DNA from: Lamellibrachia columna
Lineage: Eukaryota; Annelida; Polychaeta; Sabellida; Siboglinidae
DNA: 64,000 nt
Direction: 5' to 3'
Assembly: GCA_963662155.1 (NCBI GenBank)
Contig: OY759269.1
Span: 14,585,142-14,649,141, forward strand
The notes beneath the pieces were generated by a model that was given only the letters and a program-made list of their open reading frames with translations, was not told the DNA's origin and made no database searches. Each line of letters starts with the position of its first letter. The first letter of the stretch is position 1. A program made the position numbers and the translations under genes. Shown here one piece after another: positions 48,501-62,200 of this stretch.

Positions 48501-50203
48501 GAAGTGTAAAGTGCTTTGAGCAGTCCCGAGGACAGGAGATACTGCGCTATATAAGAACGTACCTTTACCGTCATCCACACCCGTCATGCGTCATCATCAT
48601 CGATTATTTTAACACGGATGAGCCACAATATTGTCCACTTCCGCACAAATCACTCCCAGACCAATTTGTGCAGAAGCGGACGATGTTGAAGTTGCTCTGT
48701 ATTAAAACAATGTAAAATGTCGGATGACGGGTGTGGATGGAAACGGACAGATGTGTTCGCCACTTTAGCCTTTACAGACTATTATCATAGGCATTGGAAG
48801 CTGTTGAATGTTGTAGTGGCTGAAGTTTCCACTCTATATATCACTTCAGCTTTCTCACTGTTGTCAGTTGCTCACATTTTTTTACAATTTGCAGTCAGTG
48901 GTTATTTGATGTTCATCACAATTATGGCTGGGCACAATATGTTTTAAAGTATTGCAAATATTTGCAATATATTATTTTAAAGTATTGCAAATACTTGCAA
49001 TGAAGTACAGGAATATTGCATTTCTCTAAAGTTTGTACAATTATTGCAAATAGTTGTATAGTAAGTGCAATACTTGTAAAAGTATTGCAAATATTATAAC
49101 AAATATTGCAAATACTTATACAAGTATTGCAGATATTTTGCGATATTATTCTGCTCTACAACATAGCATTTATAGCAGTATTCAATAATAATAAGACAAT
49201 GTGTTATAGAAGTAGTGAACATATTATTCTGCTCTACAACATAGCATGTATAGCAGTATTCAATAATAATAAGACAATGTGTTATAGAAGTAGTGAACAT
49301 ATTATTCTGCTCTACAACATAGCATGTATAGCAGTATTCAATAATAATAAGACAACGTGTTATAGAAGTAGTGAACATATTATTCTGCTCTACAACATAG
49401 CATGTATAGCAGTATTCAATAATAATAAGACAATGTGTTATAGAAGTAGTGAACATATTATTCTGCTCTACAACATAGCATTTATAGCAGTATTCAATAA
49501 TAATAAGACAACGTGTTATAGAAGTAGTGAACATATTATTATTCTGCTCTACAACATAGCATGTATAGCAGTATTCAATAATAATAAGACAATGTGTTAT
49601 AGAAGTAGTGAACATATTATTCTGCTCTACAACATAGCATTTATAGCAGTATTCAATAATAATAAGACAACGTGTTATAGAAGTAGTGAACATATTATTC
49701 TGCTCTACAACATAGCATTTATAGCAGTATTCAATAATAATAAGACAACGTGTTATAGAAGTAGTGAACATATTATTTTGAATAATGTCTTTAATTTTAG
49801 TGCATTAAATTTTATTAATATATACTTTCTTTTGTGGGGTTGCTACTTTATTTTATGTGGTTTCTTATTATTGCCATCTATATAAAACTTGCTTCTAGGC
49901 AGACATGGGGTCAATTCCGTTTTGTCAAATCCAATTCCAGTCAGTTCCAAAAAAATCATTCCAATTCCACATTTCAAATATCAATTCTGATTCCAAATTG
50001 TCAATTCCAGTTCCAAATTGTCAATTCCAGTTCCAAATTTTTTCATCCTTGGCTAAAGAAAAATTAAAATCTAATTCATTTTAACACAGTTTTATTTGTA
50101 CTTGAAAATCATGTGCACACAATCATATTTAATCAGATATGATTAACTTACTTTAATTGTACCGGGGGGTATATGATTAACAAATTAACAATTGTTCATT
50201 CAA

Positions 50204-50246
<43 letters not shown>

Positions 50247-53200
50247 ATATGTGTGTGTCAAATTTGCTATAGAAAACTTATAAAATGGCATTCAACCATT
50301 AGATATGTACTTTCTGCTGTGACACCTCTCCTGGATTTTTTTACTTTTTTAAATATTAACAGTATCAAGTTAATAATTCCAAAAAAATAAATTACAATTC
50401 CAAAAAAAAATTACAATTCCAACTGACTTTTGAAAATCATTTCCAATTCCAATTCCAGCTTTGGAATTGGAATTGAGGGTCAATTCCAATTCCAGAATGG
50501 AATTGACCCCATGTCTGCTTCTAGGGGATTTGGCAAGTCTATGAAAGTTTTCAATGTTGATTCCTTAGAGTGTCCTATCTACAACACTGTACGTTGTGCA
50601 GTTTATATTTGTACTCTTCAGATCTTATATTATGTACTTGATATTTTGACACAACAAATTAAGAAAATAACATTTAAAGTTTCAGGAATTTACATAAAAC
50701 ATCTTAATGATGTTATTGCTTAGTGTTTTCAACCAAAGTAATAATTGATTGGTTATTAACAGAACTAATATAATTATGATACATAGAGTTATATTTTTAA
50801 TAATTGAACTATATAAATAGTGTATTTCTTTCAGATCCAGTCGTCCTAAGGACCCATGCTGTTAAAGCTTTGCCAGCATCAGGTAAGATATGCTCTAAAT
50901 TATTTGACAAAGGTCATATTAAATGTGCCTCCTCAATTAAATTTTTCGTGAATAACATTTCAAATTCATTTTTCATAAAATCAAACCTACCTAGTATCCA
51001 CTGCAACACGCTAGCTCGTTTGTGCAACTTTTGTATGTAGTTTTTGTGAAATCATCAGACAAACAATTAAATTAGTTAATGTTTGGTCAAACATTAATTG
51101 AAGTGAAAATGGAAACTCACAAAAACTCACAAATTTCACTCTTTGTGAATTTTTTTAACTTTGTCATGTGATTGGCGAGAGGATGCAAATAACATCCTTG
51201 ATTAGCATGATTAACAACTAAAGTAAATTCTTTTAATGATTTGAACAAAAATATGCATTCATTTTTCATTAAATCGACTGTGGACTGTTATTTAAACTAT
51301 TCAAATACTACATTATTTGGACATCAATGAACCAGATTTGTGTTAGACTAAATCAGTTGAGGATTTAGTTTTAAGAGTACAAAATCTTATAATTTTTGTA
51401 TTGTATGTCTGTTCTAACATCTTATTTACCAACATTTTTTATAATGAACAATAATTGTTTTTGAAATGTGAATAGTTTTAGTCAATTTGCATGTGTACAT
51501 ATTGCATGCTAAACGGGGGCAGCCTAGCAGGCGGACCAGGGCAGCCATCTTATTTCAGTTAATCATTACTCCCAACTGTGCCTATACAGTGTAGAAATAT
51601 ACTTGTTTTGTTAAGTGTTTGTATTTTTGTAATGATTGTATTGCACAGAGCTTCATCGAGTGTTATCTTTATAACCTAGTCTGTATAACTTGTTGGGACC
51701 CTTGATAAGCAAATGGCTTCCTTGTCCATTTGCCATTTGGGGTTTTGCTTTTGGATCTTGTTAAATCTAGTCAGACTATGTAGAATTAAATCATGTAATT
51801 AAATGTTTTACAGACATAGATAACAGTTGGAGTTGCTATGCAGTGTGTAAACTTAAATGACATCCCGTATTCGACCTAATCAGTGTGCTTGAAAATACAT
51901 TGGGCCATGGAAAAATGTGAAGGAATGGATTAAAATTAGGGCATGTATGCTTAATAGGTCAAATACGGTTTACACTGTTGCAGCTGCATTGATTTGATGA
52001 TAGCTGCATGAAATAATATGTTTTTTGTATTTTCAAGAATATTATCAGGAGTCCAATGCAGAAGACGACAAATTCAGTATTCAGAGATTCCCCTTGAACA
52101 AACCCCAAAATATTTTTGGTGTGAAAGTAGTAAGATTTTAAATTCCATGTATTAAAACTCCATCCTGAACTGATTTAGCGTATCACGGATCTGGTTCATT
52201 GATGTTCAGATATGTAGTGTGTGCATAGTTTATAGTCAATTTAATATAAACAAGTGTATTTTTGTTCAAATCATCAAAAACTACTAGTCGTTAGATCTGG
52301 TAAGGCTCAAAATAGTGGATATCTAAAATTGTAAACACTGTTTTATTTCAAATAATGTTTGACCAAACACTGACTAACTTAATAGCTTTTCTGATGATTT
52401 CACAAAAACCACATAGAGACCTTTAATTCATTTTATTATAGTGATCAAATGTTGGTTATTAATGAGGATAATATTACAGCAGAGACAACCTAATATCGTG
52501 GGCAAAGGTAAATGTTTGAAAACAGTAAGAAAGGTGGTCTTGTTGTTATGGCTTAGGTGGCGCTACCTAGTGAATAATGGTAGCATTACATGATCTGATT
52601 ATTCACAAGATGATGCTGCCAGCAATTTTGGTGTAGTATGCAATTTGTCATGGGAAGAATGGAAAACCCGTGAGATTTTTATATGAAGTTGTGAGATTGT
52701 GACTTTTGAAATTGGGTAGTAAAATTGTGAGATTTTCTGAAAAAATTTGATACTTGGAGCCTCTGAATATTTGAAGTTATAGAATTATGGCTGGCAGTCT
52801 TAATCTGTGAATTAATCATTAATTTGCTTTTGGAAAGCGAGTTTAATGAAGGTGATATTTCAGAAGGGGAAGGAGCAGTTGATGGGGAGAAAGGGGAAGT
52901 GGAGAAAGGGAAAGCAGAGGGAAAAACTGCGGAAGAGTCCAAAACAGATTCTGAACCAAAGGAAACGGATGCAGCAGAGAAAACAGAAAAAGAACAAGAA
53001 GACGTTGAAGCTAGGAAAGAGGAAGTGAAGACAGGGGAAGTGAAGGAGGGAGAAGTGAAAGAGGGAGAAGTGAAGACAGAGGAAGTGAAGGAAGGAGAAG
53101 TGAAAGAGGAAGAAGTGAAAGAGGAAGAAGTGAAAGAGGAAGAAGTGAAGGCAGATGAAGTGAAGGAGGGAGAAGTGAAAGAGGAGGAAGTGGAGAAGGA

Positions 53201-56200
53201 GGAAGTGACAGAGGAAGAAAAGAAGGAGGAAGAAAAGAAGGAGGGAGAAAAGAAGGAGGAAGAAAAGCCCAGTGTTGAAGAGGCAAATTCACAAGAAGCC
53301 CATCAGCCAGAAGTGAAACCAACTGAAGATGTAAAGGTTATTCTGACACCAGAGGGTGCTGATGAAGAACAAGGTAGACAATGGTTTTCAAACGGCACAA
53401 TCTTCAACTAACAGTGTCCATTGTTTGAACGCGTGCTTCTAACTGTATTAATACAATGCTGCCAATAGTGCACACATTTCCCACCAGATGGTGCTGATTT
53501 TGAGCGAGTTTTCACCAATGGCGATCAGTGCTCATACCTTCTAACAATTCTTCAAGTCCATCTGCAGAAAATGACTCCAGGTGGCACTTACTAACTTATA
53601 TCTTAGAGCTTCTTTAACGTTGTCTTGCACTATTGGTAATTTATTAACTACATATCGCCGTAGATAAAAAGTCATAATGAATTAGGTCAGGCTACAAAAA
53701 TAGGTCAACATGGAATCTATGGAAAGCCTTGGGCAGGTTATTATGACTTGCACATCCCAACCCATTTTATAGTCTCTCATAGCTGACTCTGCCGACTGTC
53801 ACGAATTCTGTGAATAAAGGCGTGAAGAAGGTACCACTAATTGGATTAATCTTTCTGAAAAATAAAAATGTACAGTGAAATAAAAGGGTTTAAAAAATCA
53901 ACCGCCGTCTCATGGGATTTGAACCCAACGATTAGCCTTTGGTCATAGCTGTGCTGGTACCTTTTCTACTCGGCCACAGAAGTTTTATAAGGAAAACAAA
54001 ACTTACTAAGTGTTACATATCAGCTCCATTTGTAATCAAGGATATCCATTTTACAGTAGTACAACTGGGCATTAAGACAATCTTCCACTATACGGAGCTG
54101 TTAGAATTATTATCTGCACCCCTTGCTCTTGTTGTGATCACAAATTTCATACCCTACTTCTGATGGGATTTATTTTGTGAGTGAGTGGGTGAGTGCGTTT
54201 GTGCATGCATGCATGTGTGCGTGCGTGTGTGCATACATGCGTGCTTGCTAATAACTCGGAGTACATGATACGTTTGTTAGGTATACCTTGATACAAATTA
54301 CAGAGGCATAGCAACATAATGCCGTACATGTTCCTTTTTATTAATAGGACATTTGTGTCCGTTTCCTCACAACTCGCAATTTAATGCATGTTGACATTAA
54401 CATCTAATGTGTCTCATATAATTATTTTCGAAAAAATGTGCATTACAAATATCATCATTCAATTGCCATAAGTTTGCATCTCTGTAAATTCGGGATTGTG
54501 AAGCTTCCATATAAATGTGTGTTCATGAATGTTACTACAATGGAAGTCATCATTTACTCTTGACTAATGGAAAATACTGTAAACATTACTTTCTGGTGTC
54601 CCAATGACCCATTACCCATATACATATTTATTGCAGATTAATCAATGAAAGATTGATGTTGCCTCATAATCATAACTACCGTAGTTTCACCAATTGCAGA
54701 CCTTCCATGTTGGCACAAGCAAATAGCAGGAGATCACTTCCCATAAGGGTTCTCTATGTGGAAAATTGTTTCAAGGAATCTGAATGTCTTACCTGAACAG
54801 AGCTCTTACCTGTTCCTAAAAAAAAATTTAAAGCGAAAAAACATAAATATCTGCAAGTGAAGCGACTTTCAGGTTTTAGGCTTTATTAAGTTTGTTTATA
54901 ACTACATCCATAATTAAGTAAATTGTACAGCAGCATTTGTAATTAAACTTAATCAAGCCAAAACCACTGAAAACCAACCAAAAAAATTGTAAAATCAAAT
55001 ACAACATACTGTGTTCGACTTATTAAGCGTACAAGCCTTAATTAATGTACACCCCGTTTTAATTGGCAGGATCCATAATTAGTGTAATTTGACTAGTGTG
55101 GAACAATGGAAAAGTGTCGCCATCTGGTGTTAAACAGCTGACACCACTTTTTAGTTATTCTACACTAGACACCAAATGACACCACAAGTGTTAAATATTT
55201 ACCTTAGTATCTAGAGAAATAAATTTGGTGTACGCTTATAAGAACAGATTCCTTGACTTTTTTCCGTGGCCCAAACATTTCTGTAATTTAACTTAATCAA
55301 GCCAAAACCACTGAAAATCAACCACAAAAATTGTAAAATTAAATACGACACAAGTCTTTTGTGTTGAAAGCAGGTGACCAAAAAGCAGGAGATCTCTTGC
55401 CATATATGGAGACTTTGAAGGTTTGAAATTGACTTTCCTACTACTGTCCAATATCTCATGAAACACTGAGAAACTGAAGTTGGCATTACAAATTGAACAG
55501 TGTGCAGTTGTGTGCTTTTCCCTAGCTGCGGAAACGGAGGAAGGCAAGGCAGTTTCAGGGAGCGACGAGAAACCTCCCCTCACCCAGCAGAGCAGGGTGT
55601 CATTTGCAGAGGGCACCACGTTCGAGAAGGGTGAAAGAGCATGTAGGTCTAAACCGCGGCCATTCATCCACAGATGCTCACCTATTTAAATTACATAATT
55701 AATTGAGTGTATTTGTCAGTTATTTTAGCTTGTTGACATGGCAATGTTGTAATTTGATGTTGTTTGTAATTTAGATTATATGGCACCGAGGAACAACTAG
55801 CAGCCCAGCTGCATTAAATAAGGAATTGCAAACCTGTGATCATTGTTTGTTATTTAAGGAAATGTATTTGATAACTTATAATTCATTTAGTTGAGTCGTG
55901 TCTTCGTGCAGGGCATTTGGCAGAATTTTATAAAGGTATCGTTGATTAAGGAATTGTGTTTAGTTAAGGAACTATAATTCATTGAACATGTGTAATTAAT
56001 TAAGAAACTGTAATTAACTATGTACTATTAAGTTGAATGACAATTAGTAACTTTTAATTTATTATATTACATCAAAATTATAGGTGGCAGAATCCCAGAA
56101 TGCAGTGCAAAATGCATATATTATAAACTAATTTGGACAAATTTGTTATGATATCTAGTTAAGGAGAACTTATTTATTTATTTAGTTTGATAACAAATCA

Positions 56201-59200
56201 GTTTTCAGTGAAATGTCGTGCAATTTACTGTGTAAATTTGAAGAGCCACAAGAACAACTAGTTAAGGAGAATTTGACATTAATTCAGTGAAGCGTATTAT
56301 TAAAACTCTGCTTGAAGTGGAGCAAGAATGATGTGAAAACAATGTAGTAATTCACGTTTTCATGCCACCCTGCTACAGTGCTGACCTCTCATGGCAGTCG
56401 CAGTCAGTCGCAGGCGTCCGCCTTCGACGAGAACACGTTGAATGAGTCACAGTTTGTGCAGTTGACTGAGACATTCCTGTGTGATGACCCTGACTATGAG
56501 GAGATGTTCACAAAACTTGTAGGATTTGTGAAGGACGGATATATGGAGACGGAGGAGGAACGCATGAAACGACTCATCAAGGTCGGTCGTCATTTCACTC
56601 TGTATTGATTCCATATGTATTTTGTAGTTGAGTGAATAAATTATATTATTAGTATATATCTAGCCCTCTTCCCTTTATCGTCTTCCCTTTGCCCACTTCC
56701 CTTTGCCCTGTTCCCTTTGCTGTCCTCCCTTTGCCCTGTTCCCTTTGCTGACCTCCCTTTGCCCTGTTCCCTTTGCTGTCCTCCCTTTGCCCTGTTCCCT
56801 TTGCTGTCCTCCCTTTGCCCTGTTCCCTTTGCTGTCCTCCCTTTGCCCTGTTCCCTTTGCTGTCCTCCCTTTGCCCTGTTCCCTTTGCTGTCCTCCCTTT
56901 GCCCACTTCCCTTTGCCCTGTTCCCTTTGCTGTCCTCCCTTTGCCCTGTTCCCTTTGCTGTCCTCCCTTTGCCCACTTCCCTTTGCCCTGTTCCCTTTGC
57001 TGTCCTCCCTTTGCCCTGTACCCTTTGCCATCTTCCCTTTGCTGTCTTCCCTTTGCCCTCTTTCATTTGCCCTCCTCCCTTTGCCCCTTTCCCTTTGTCG
57101 TCTTTCCTCTGCCCTCTTCCCTTTGCACTCTTTCATTTGCCCTGTCCCCTTTGCCATCTTCCCTTTGCTCCCTTCCCTTTGCTCCCTTCCCTTTGCTCTC
57201 TTCCCTTTGCTCCCTTCCCTTTGCTCCCTTCCCTTTGCTCTCTTCCCTTTGCTCCCTTCCCTTTGCTCCCTTCCCTTTGCTCCCTTCCCTTTGCTCTCTT
57301 CCCTCACCTTCCTTCTCTTGTTCCCTAACCCATACCCATTTCCACTTGCAGTCTTTCTCTCACCCTCTTTCTCTTTCCCCCCAACCTTTGCCCTCTAGCC
57401 CCGTTACCGTTGCCATTTGATGAAAGTATCAAAAGCAGTTATATTTTGGTAGTTTGATGCCTATAAGCATATAAAAATATAATAAATAATAATAAAAATA
57501 TAAGCATAACGATATAAAAATTGTATCCAAGAAACTTTAACACGCCAATGTTTGACATGTGTATGTTATTATTTATTTATATCAAATCGTGTAAAATAAC
57601 ATGTATCTTGATCCATGTATCCAGGCCAGACAAGACTTGAAGTCTGCAAAACAGAAGGCCTTGCTGAACAGTCTCTTTGAGATGTGGGACAACGACGGCT
57701 CTGGCGTGTTGGACATCGAGGAAATTGAAGCCACCATGAAGAAGTACAAAGATGGAATGGAGGTGGAAGCCATTACCAAAGGTTAGTAATAACGATAATA
57801 CTCCCTCAGGCACTGACTCGGTATAATTGCTGTTGGCAAATAATTAATTTGATTGTAACATTACGGGAATTCTGAAATGGTATGTTGTTTTCATTGAATG
57901 GTTTACTGCTGGTTAATTAGTAATTTTTTTTAATTAATGTTTACTTGCCAAATGTTTATACAAGCAGACTCTGGATGATTTCATATGTCAGTTGATGAAG
58001 TCAATAAGCTGTTGTTTATCACAAATAACTTAAGCTATTTTGACATGTAGAGTAAATTTAACAAAACAAGTTAGGAGTAAATTCGTAATATTCATTGACA
58101 TTGTAAGATAATTACCCATTGCATGGTTACGCAACAACGGTTCATATCTTGGTCTAAAATTTATCAATATTTCATTGACATTAGTTTATATAGTTAGACA
58201 GCATCAAGAAAATACATGTTTTAACAACACAAGAAACTTATAAAGTTTATTTCTCTATGAACTGCTCGTGTAAGTATTGTCTCTTGAAAAGATACAAAAT
58301 AATATTCAATTTGTCCAAACATTGAGTAACAAGTTTTTTGATATGACCACCACAGCGAGGAAGGAGATTAAGAAGAAGATCAAACTTCACCAGGACAGCA
58401 GAATCAATAAACGCGAGTTCCGTGAGCTCGTATTCCGTGTTATCAGCATGATGCCGGGGATGGACGAATTTGACTACTTTGTTGACTTCCTCCTAAGTAA
58501 TGTCGAGGTATGTGCAACCTTGGTGCAAGTCTTCAGCCTTGTTTATATAAACATATGATTTACACCTGTGTGTATATCTGAGTTGACAGAGATATAAAGG
58601 GAATCGATAGTCCATATTTGTCAAAATGTGAATGTTGCATGAATTTTGTGTTAAGTTTTTAAAGATAATTTTTGGGTGTTGAACAGCTGTGGTTTTTGTT
58701 TTTACCCACATTTCAAAAACAAACTGGCAACTATCTGAGACCATAAGTTGCACTACAAAAATCTATTGCCAAAACTAATTTCAGGATATTTATCAGTTAG
58801 CACCACGTTAAGATATCTCTTCGTCTCTTATGTGGATGCCACAAGTAGATGATCTTACTTATGTCATTTTTTATATGTTCCCCCATAGAGGAGCTATGCT
58901 GAGCGTGTGCGCGGTGAAGCCCGCAAGAAATGGCTGCAGCAGATAGTGAATGCGGCCGAGATGAGCGCAGCCAGAATGGAGCCAGTCTACAAGATCCTCT
59001 TCAAGGCTCTCTTTAAGGTTCGTCTAGTAGCTTAATTTTCTTCCCATAAATTTTTGCATGTCCTGTCCAGGATGTCGATGCCCAAATCTTTTTTGCGAAA
59101 CCAATGTTTTTCTTCAGCTATTTTACCAGCCACTGTCGCTGTTTCGAAGACATCCGTTATGTCTTTCTCCCATCTTTGTCATGGCTAGCCTCTGCTTCTT

Positions 59201-62200
59201 TTCCCTGTCACTTTTTGCTCTTGTGTCATCTTTGCCAATACATTGTGCCTCTTAATGTGGCAAAAAATTTCAGTTTTTGATGCTTTACAGAATTGCACAA
59301 CCAGTGTTGCAGTATACGTAATTTGCCGATATGTTGGTATGGTTCGATTGTCACCCAACTATATTCCAGGTTTCTTTTGCCCACAGGCCAATTCTTGTTG
59401 TTTACCAGTAACTATTATAGATTTTTTTTTATTTGGATGTTTTAGGGGCATATGAGAGATATTACTTTTTGATGAGGTTTTTGTATTACAGGATATGGCC
59501 AATGTTTTTGTATTGTTATTTAAAAATTATTTATGATGCAAGTTAAAGTTACCGATATGTGTTTGATATTAATTATAAATGTGATGTTACATGGCTGCTA
59601 GGATGCAGAAGTGATGTTACATGGTTGCTAGGATGCAGAAGTGATGTTACATGGTTGTTAGGATGCAGAAGTGATGTTACATGGTTGCTAGGATGCAGAA
59701 GTGATGTTACATGGTTGCTAGGATGCAGAAGCTCACGGGGGTAGCAAGGTGATCAGTGGGTACATCGCCCTTCTTGAGAAGAATGACGTCGCCCCCAAGC
59801 GAGGGGGCTTCATGCTGCGCTACGTTGCTAGCACTCCATCTGATGCAGTATACCTGCTAGGGCGTGCACTCTTCCCCGATATGAAGGGCATCAGGTAGGA
59901 CATCGAATCTTTCTTAACTTTCTAAAAAAAGCAGCAGTTTTTTTTCACAATCACAGTGTTTGAAAGGTCACGAAAAAATTATCCTCTCTAGTATCAACCG
60001 TGTCATGTTAGCTCATTTGTATGATACCGTATTCGATGTATTAAGCGCACAGTATGCTTGAAAATTGTTTGAGAAGCTGGAAAATGTCACAAATTGTGTC
60101 CTAATTAGTGCACATCAAACTTATTAGGGCATGTACGCTAAATAAGTCAAATATGGTAAATATCATGCACTAATTTTGCCACTGTTACATGCAAACGATA
60201 ACTGGATAACCACCTCGAAAATAAAGAAGTCCAATTCATGCTACAGATGGATAAAAAATGGTTACGGACTTGTTACTATCAATGAGCATGTTGTTTTCTA
60301 TTGCAGTTTTGCGTGTGTTGAGGCCGCCAAGCCAATCCATGTGCCAAAGGTCGCCAACCATGGAAACATCCACTTCTGGAACATAGATCGCATAGCTGAG
60401 GTGTGTTTTCAAATTTGGAGATTATAAGTTGATCATGATTCTTTGGCATTTAAAACTGGCGAAGGTAGTAACTTGGGTGCTTAGGATATGATGTTGGTCA
60501 GTTAACTTTGTTGTTTCAAGAGAATGTTGAAAGATTTTCATTGGTCAACCGAACGACTGTTTTACGGGATGTTGTAACACTGAATTTATTAGTATTGTAT
60601 GTAACATCGAGGTTGGTTACAAATAACTTATACATACAACATACATCAGTATTGTGATCTTTGACCTTTTCATATTTTTAATAATGAATTTAATTAATTA
60701 AAATTTGCTAGTTTTATGACTTTTTTGTCTACTATTTTGCAGACCAATAAATCATCAGTTTTGAAGATGAAATATAATATTTTTTCATTAGATGATTCAT
60801 TGGTCAATCAAACTCCAGTTTTGTACAATTTCTGATGGTAAATGTACTGTAGCAATAAAGATTAAAACATGAAGTATAGCATTGTTAATTTGGATGTATT
60901 TTGAGAACGAACTATTATAAGAATTAATTGTAAGAAACCCCTGACTGCAGCTGTAGCTGCGCATGAGTTTGTATTTCGCATGAGTATGTTATTGCCGTGT
61001 GATTTGCAGGAAAGGAACGGCTCGTTCATTGTGATCCCGATGAAGGACAGGAACAAGAGGGTATTTGGGATTCTAGGAATCGACACCATGAATGACCCAC
61101 ACAGCCGGGCACTGTTCATCACACACGAGATACAGTTCTTCCAGGTAAAGGGCTTTACATGCATTGTTTTCTGCTCTCTGTCTCTCTCCCTCCTCTCTAT
61201 CTCTCTTTCTCTTCTCTCTCTCACTCTCTTTCTCTCACCTCTCTTCTTTTCTCTTCTCTATCTCTATCTTCTCTTCTCTTTCATTTCTCTCACTCTCTCC
61301 TCTCTCTCTCTCATCTCTCTCTTCTCTCTCTCTCCTTTCTCTCCTCTCTCTCTGTCTCTCTCACTCTCATCTCTCTTCTTTTCTTTTCTCTCTCTCCTTT
61401 CACTCTCTCCTCTCTCTATCTCTCTGTGTCTCTCTCTTACTCTGTCTCTCTCATCTCTCCTCTCTCTCTCACACCTCTCTCTCTCACTCTTTCACTCACC
61501 CTCTCTCCTTCTATCTCCCACTCTTTCCTCTCCATCTATCCCCTCTCCCCTTCTCCCGTCCCTATTCAAAACTGTTTTATTGAGTATGGACCTTGAATGT
61601 TATCTGGCCAGTTCAGTATATACTGCATTATTGACCCCATACTATGCCTTGTTAAATAATGCAGACCCTGAAGCACATTAGTAAAACATTGTTTTGCCAT
61701 CCCACAGGGCGTGGCTAAAGCCTTCAGTATTGCATACCACCACGTTGACGTGCGCCAGAAGACGATGCGTATCTCGGAGAGTGCGATATCGTGGATCCGT
61801 CGCCGCAGTCCACATGTCATTCAAGTGACTGTGTACATGGTGGAACCCGACGGCCGGAACCAGGACTTTGTGCTGCGTAAGATGATGGATACCAATTTGA
61901 GGGGAGTAGCGGCACCTCAGAAGAACCCTCCTCGACTGGAACGCAAGGATAACCTCTTCAGGTATATATAATTGGCTGAATTACCCAGTGTCTATGAAAA
62001 GCTACAATGTTACTATAATGTAGCAAGTCATGTAGCTAAAGCAGGGTCTGTGGATAGCTACAATGTTACTATAATGTATGTATAATAATAATTGAGAAAT
62101 AATAAAATTACATTTATGGATATGGGCACCCAGAGGGAATTGGACCGGGGAACATTGGAACTGGATTTTTTTCAAGTTTACGTCTTTCATAGCGAGCAGT

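Noticed and set aside
49094..49885. Frames of 225 and 259 codons
   Set aside because: Product of a 78-bp tandem repeat with a unit divisible by three.
53900..53985. Functional tRNA-Ser or tRNA-Leu
   Set aside because: Boxes look plausible but the anticodon stem does not pair, so it is listed only as a relic.
56641..57420. Pro/Leu/Cys-rich and Lys/Gly-rich frames of 200-230 codons
   Set aside because: Product of the CCCTTTGC minisatellite in an EFCAB5 intron.
61159..61596. Ser/Leu-rich frames with membrane-like stretches
   Set aside because: CT dinucleotide-rich intron sequence, no membrane protein.
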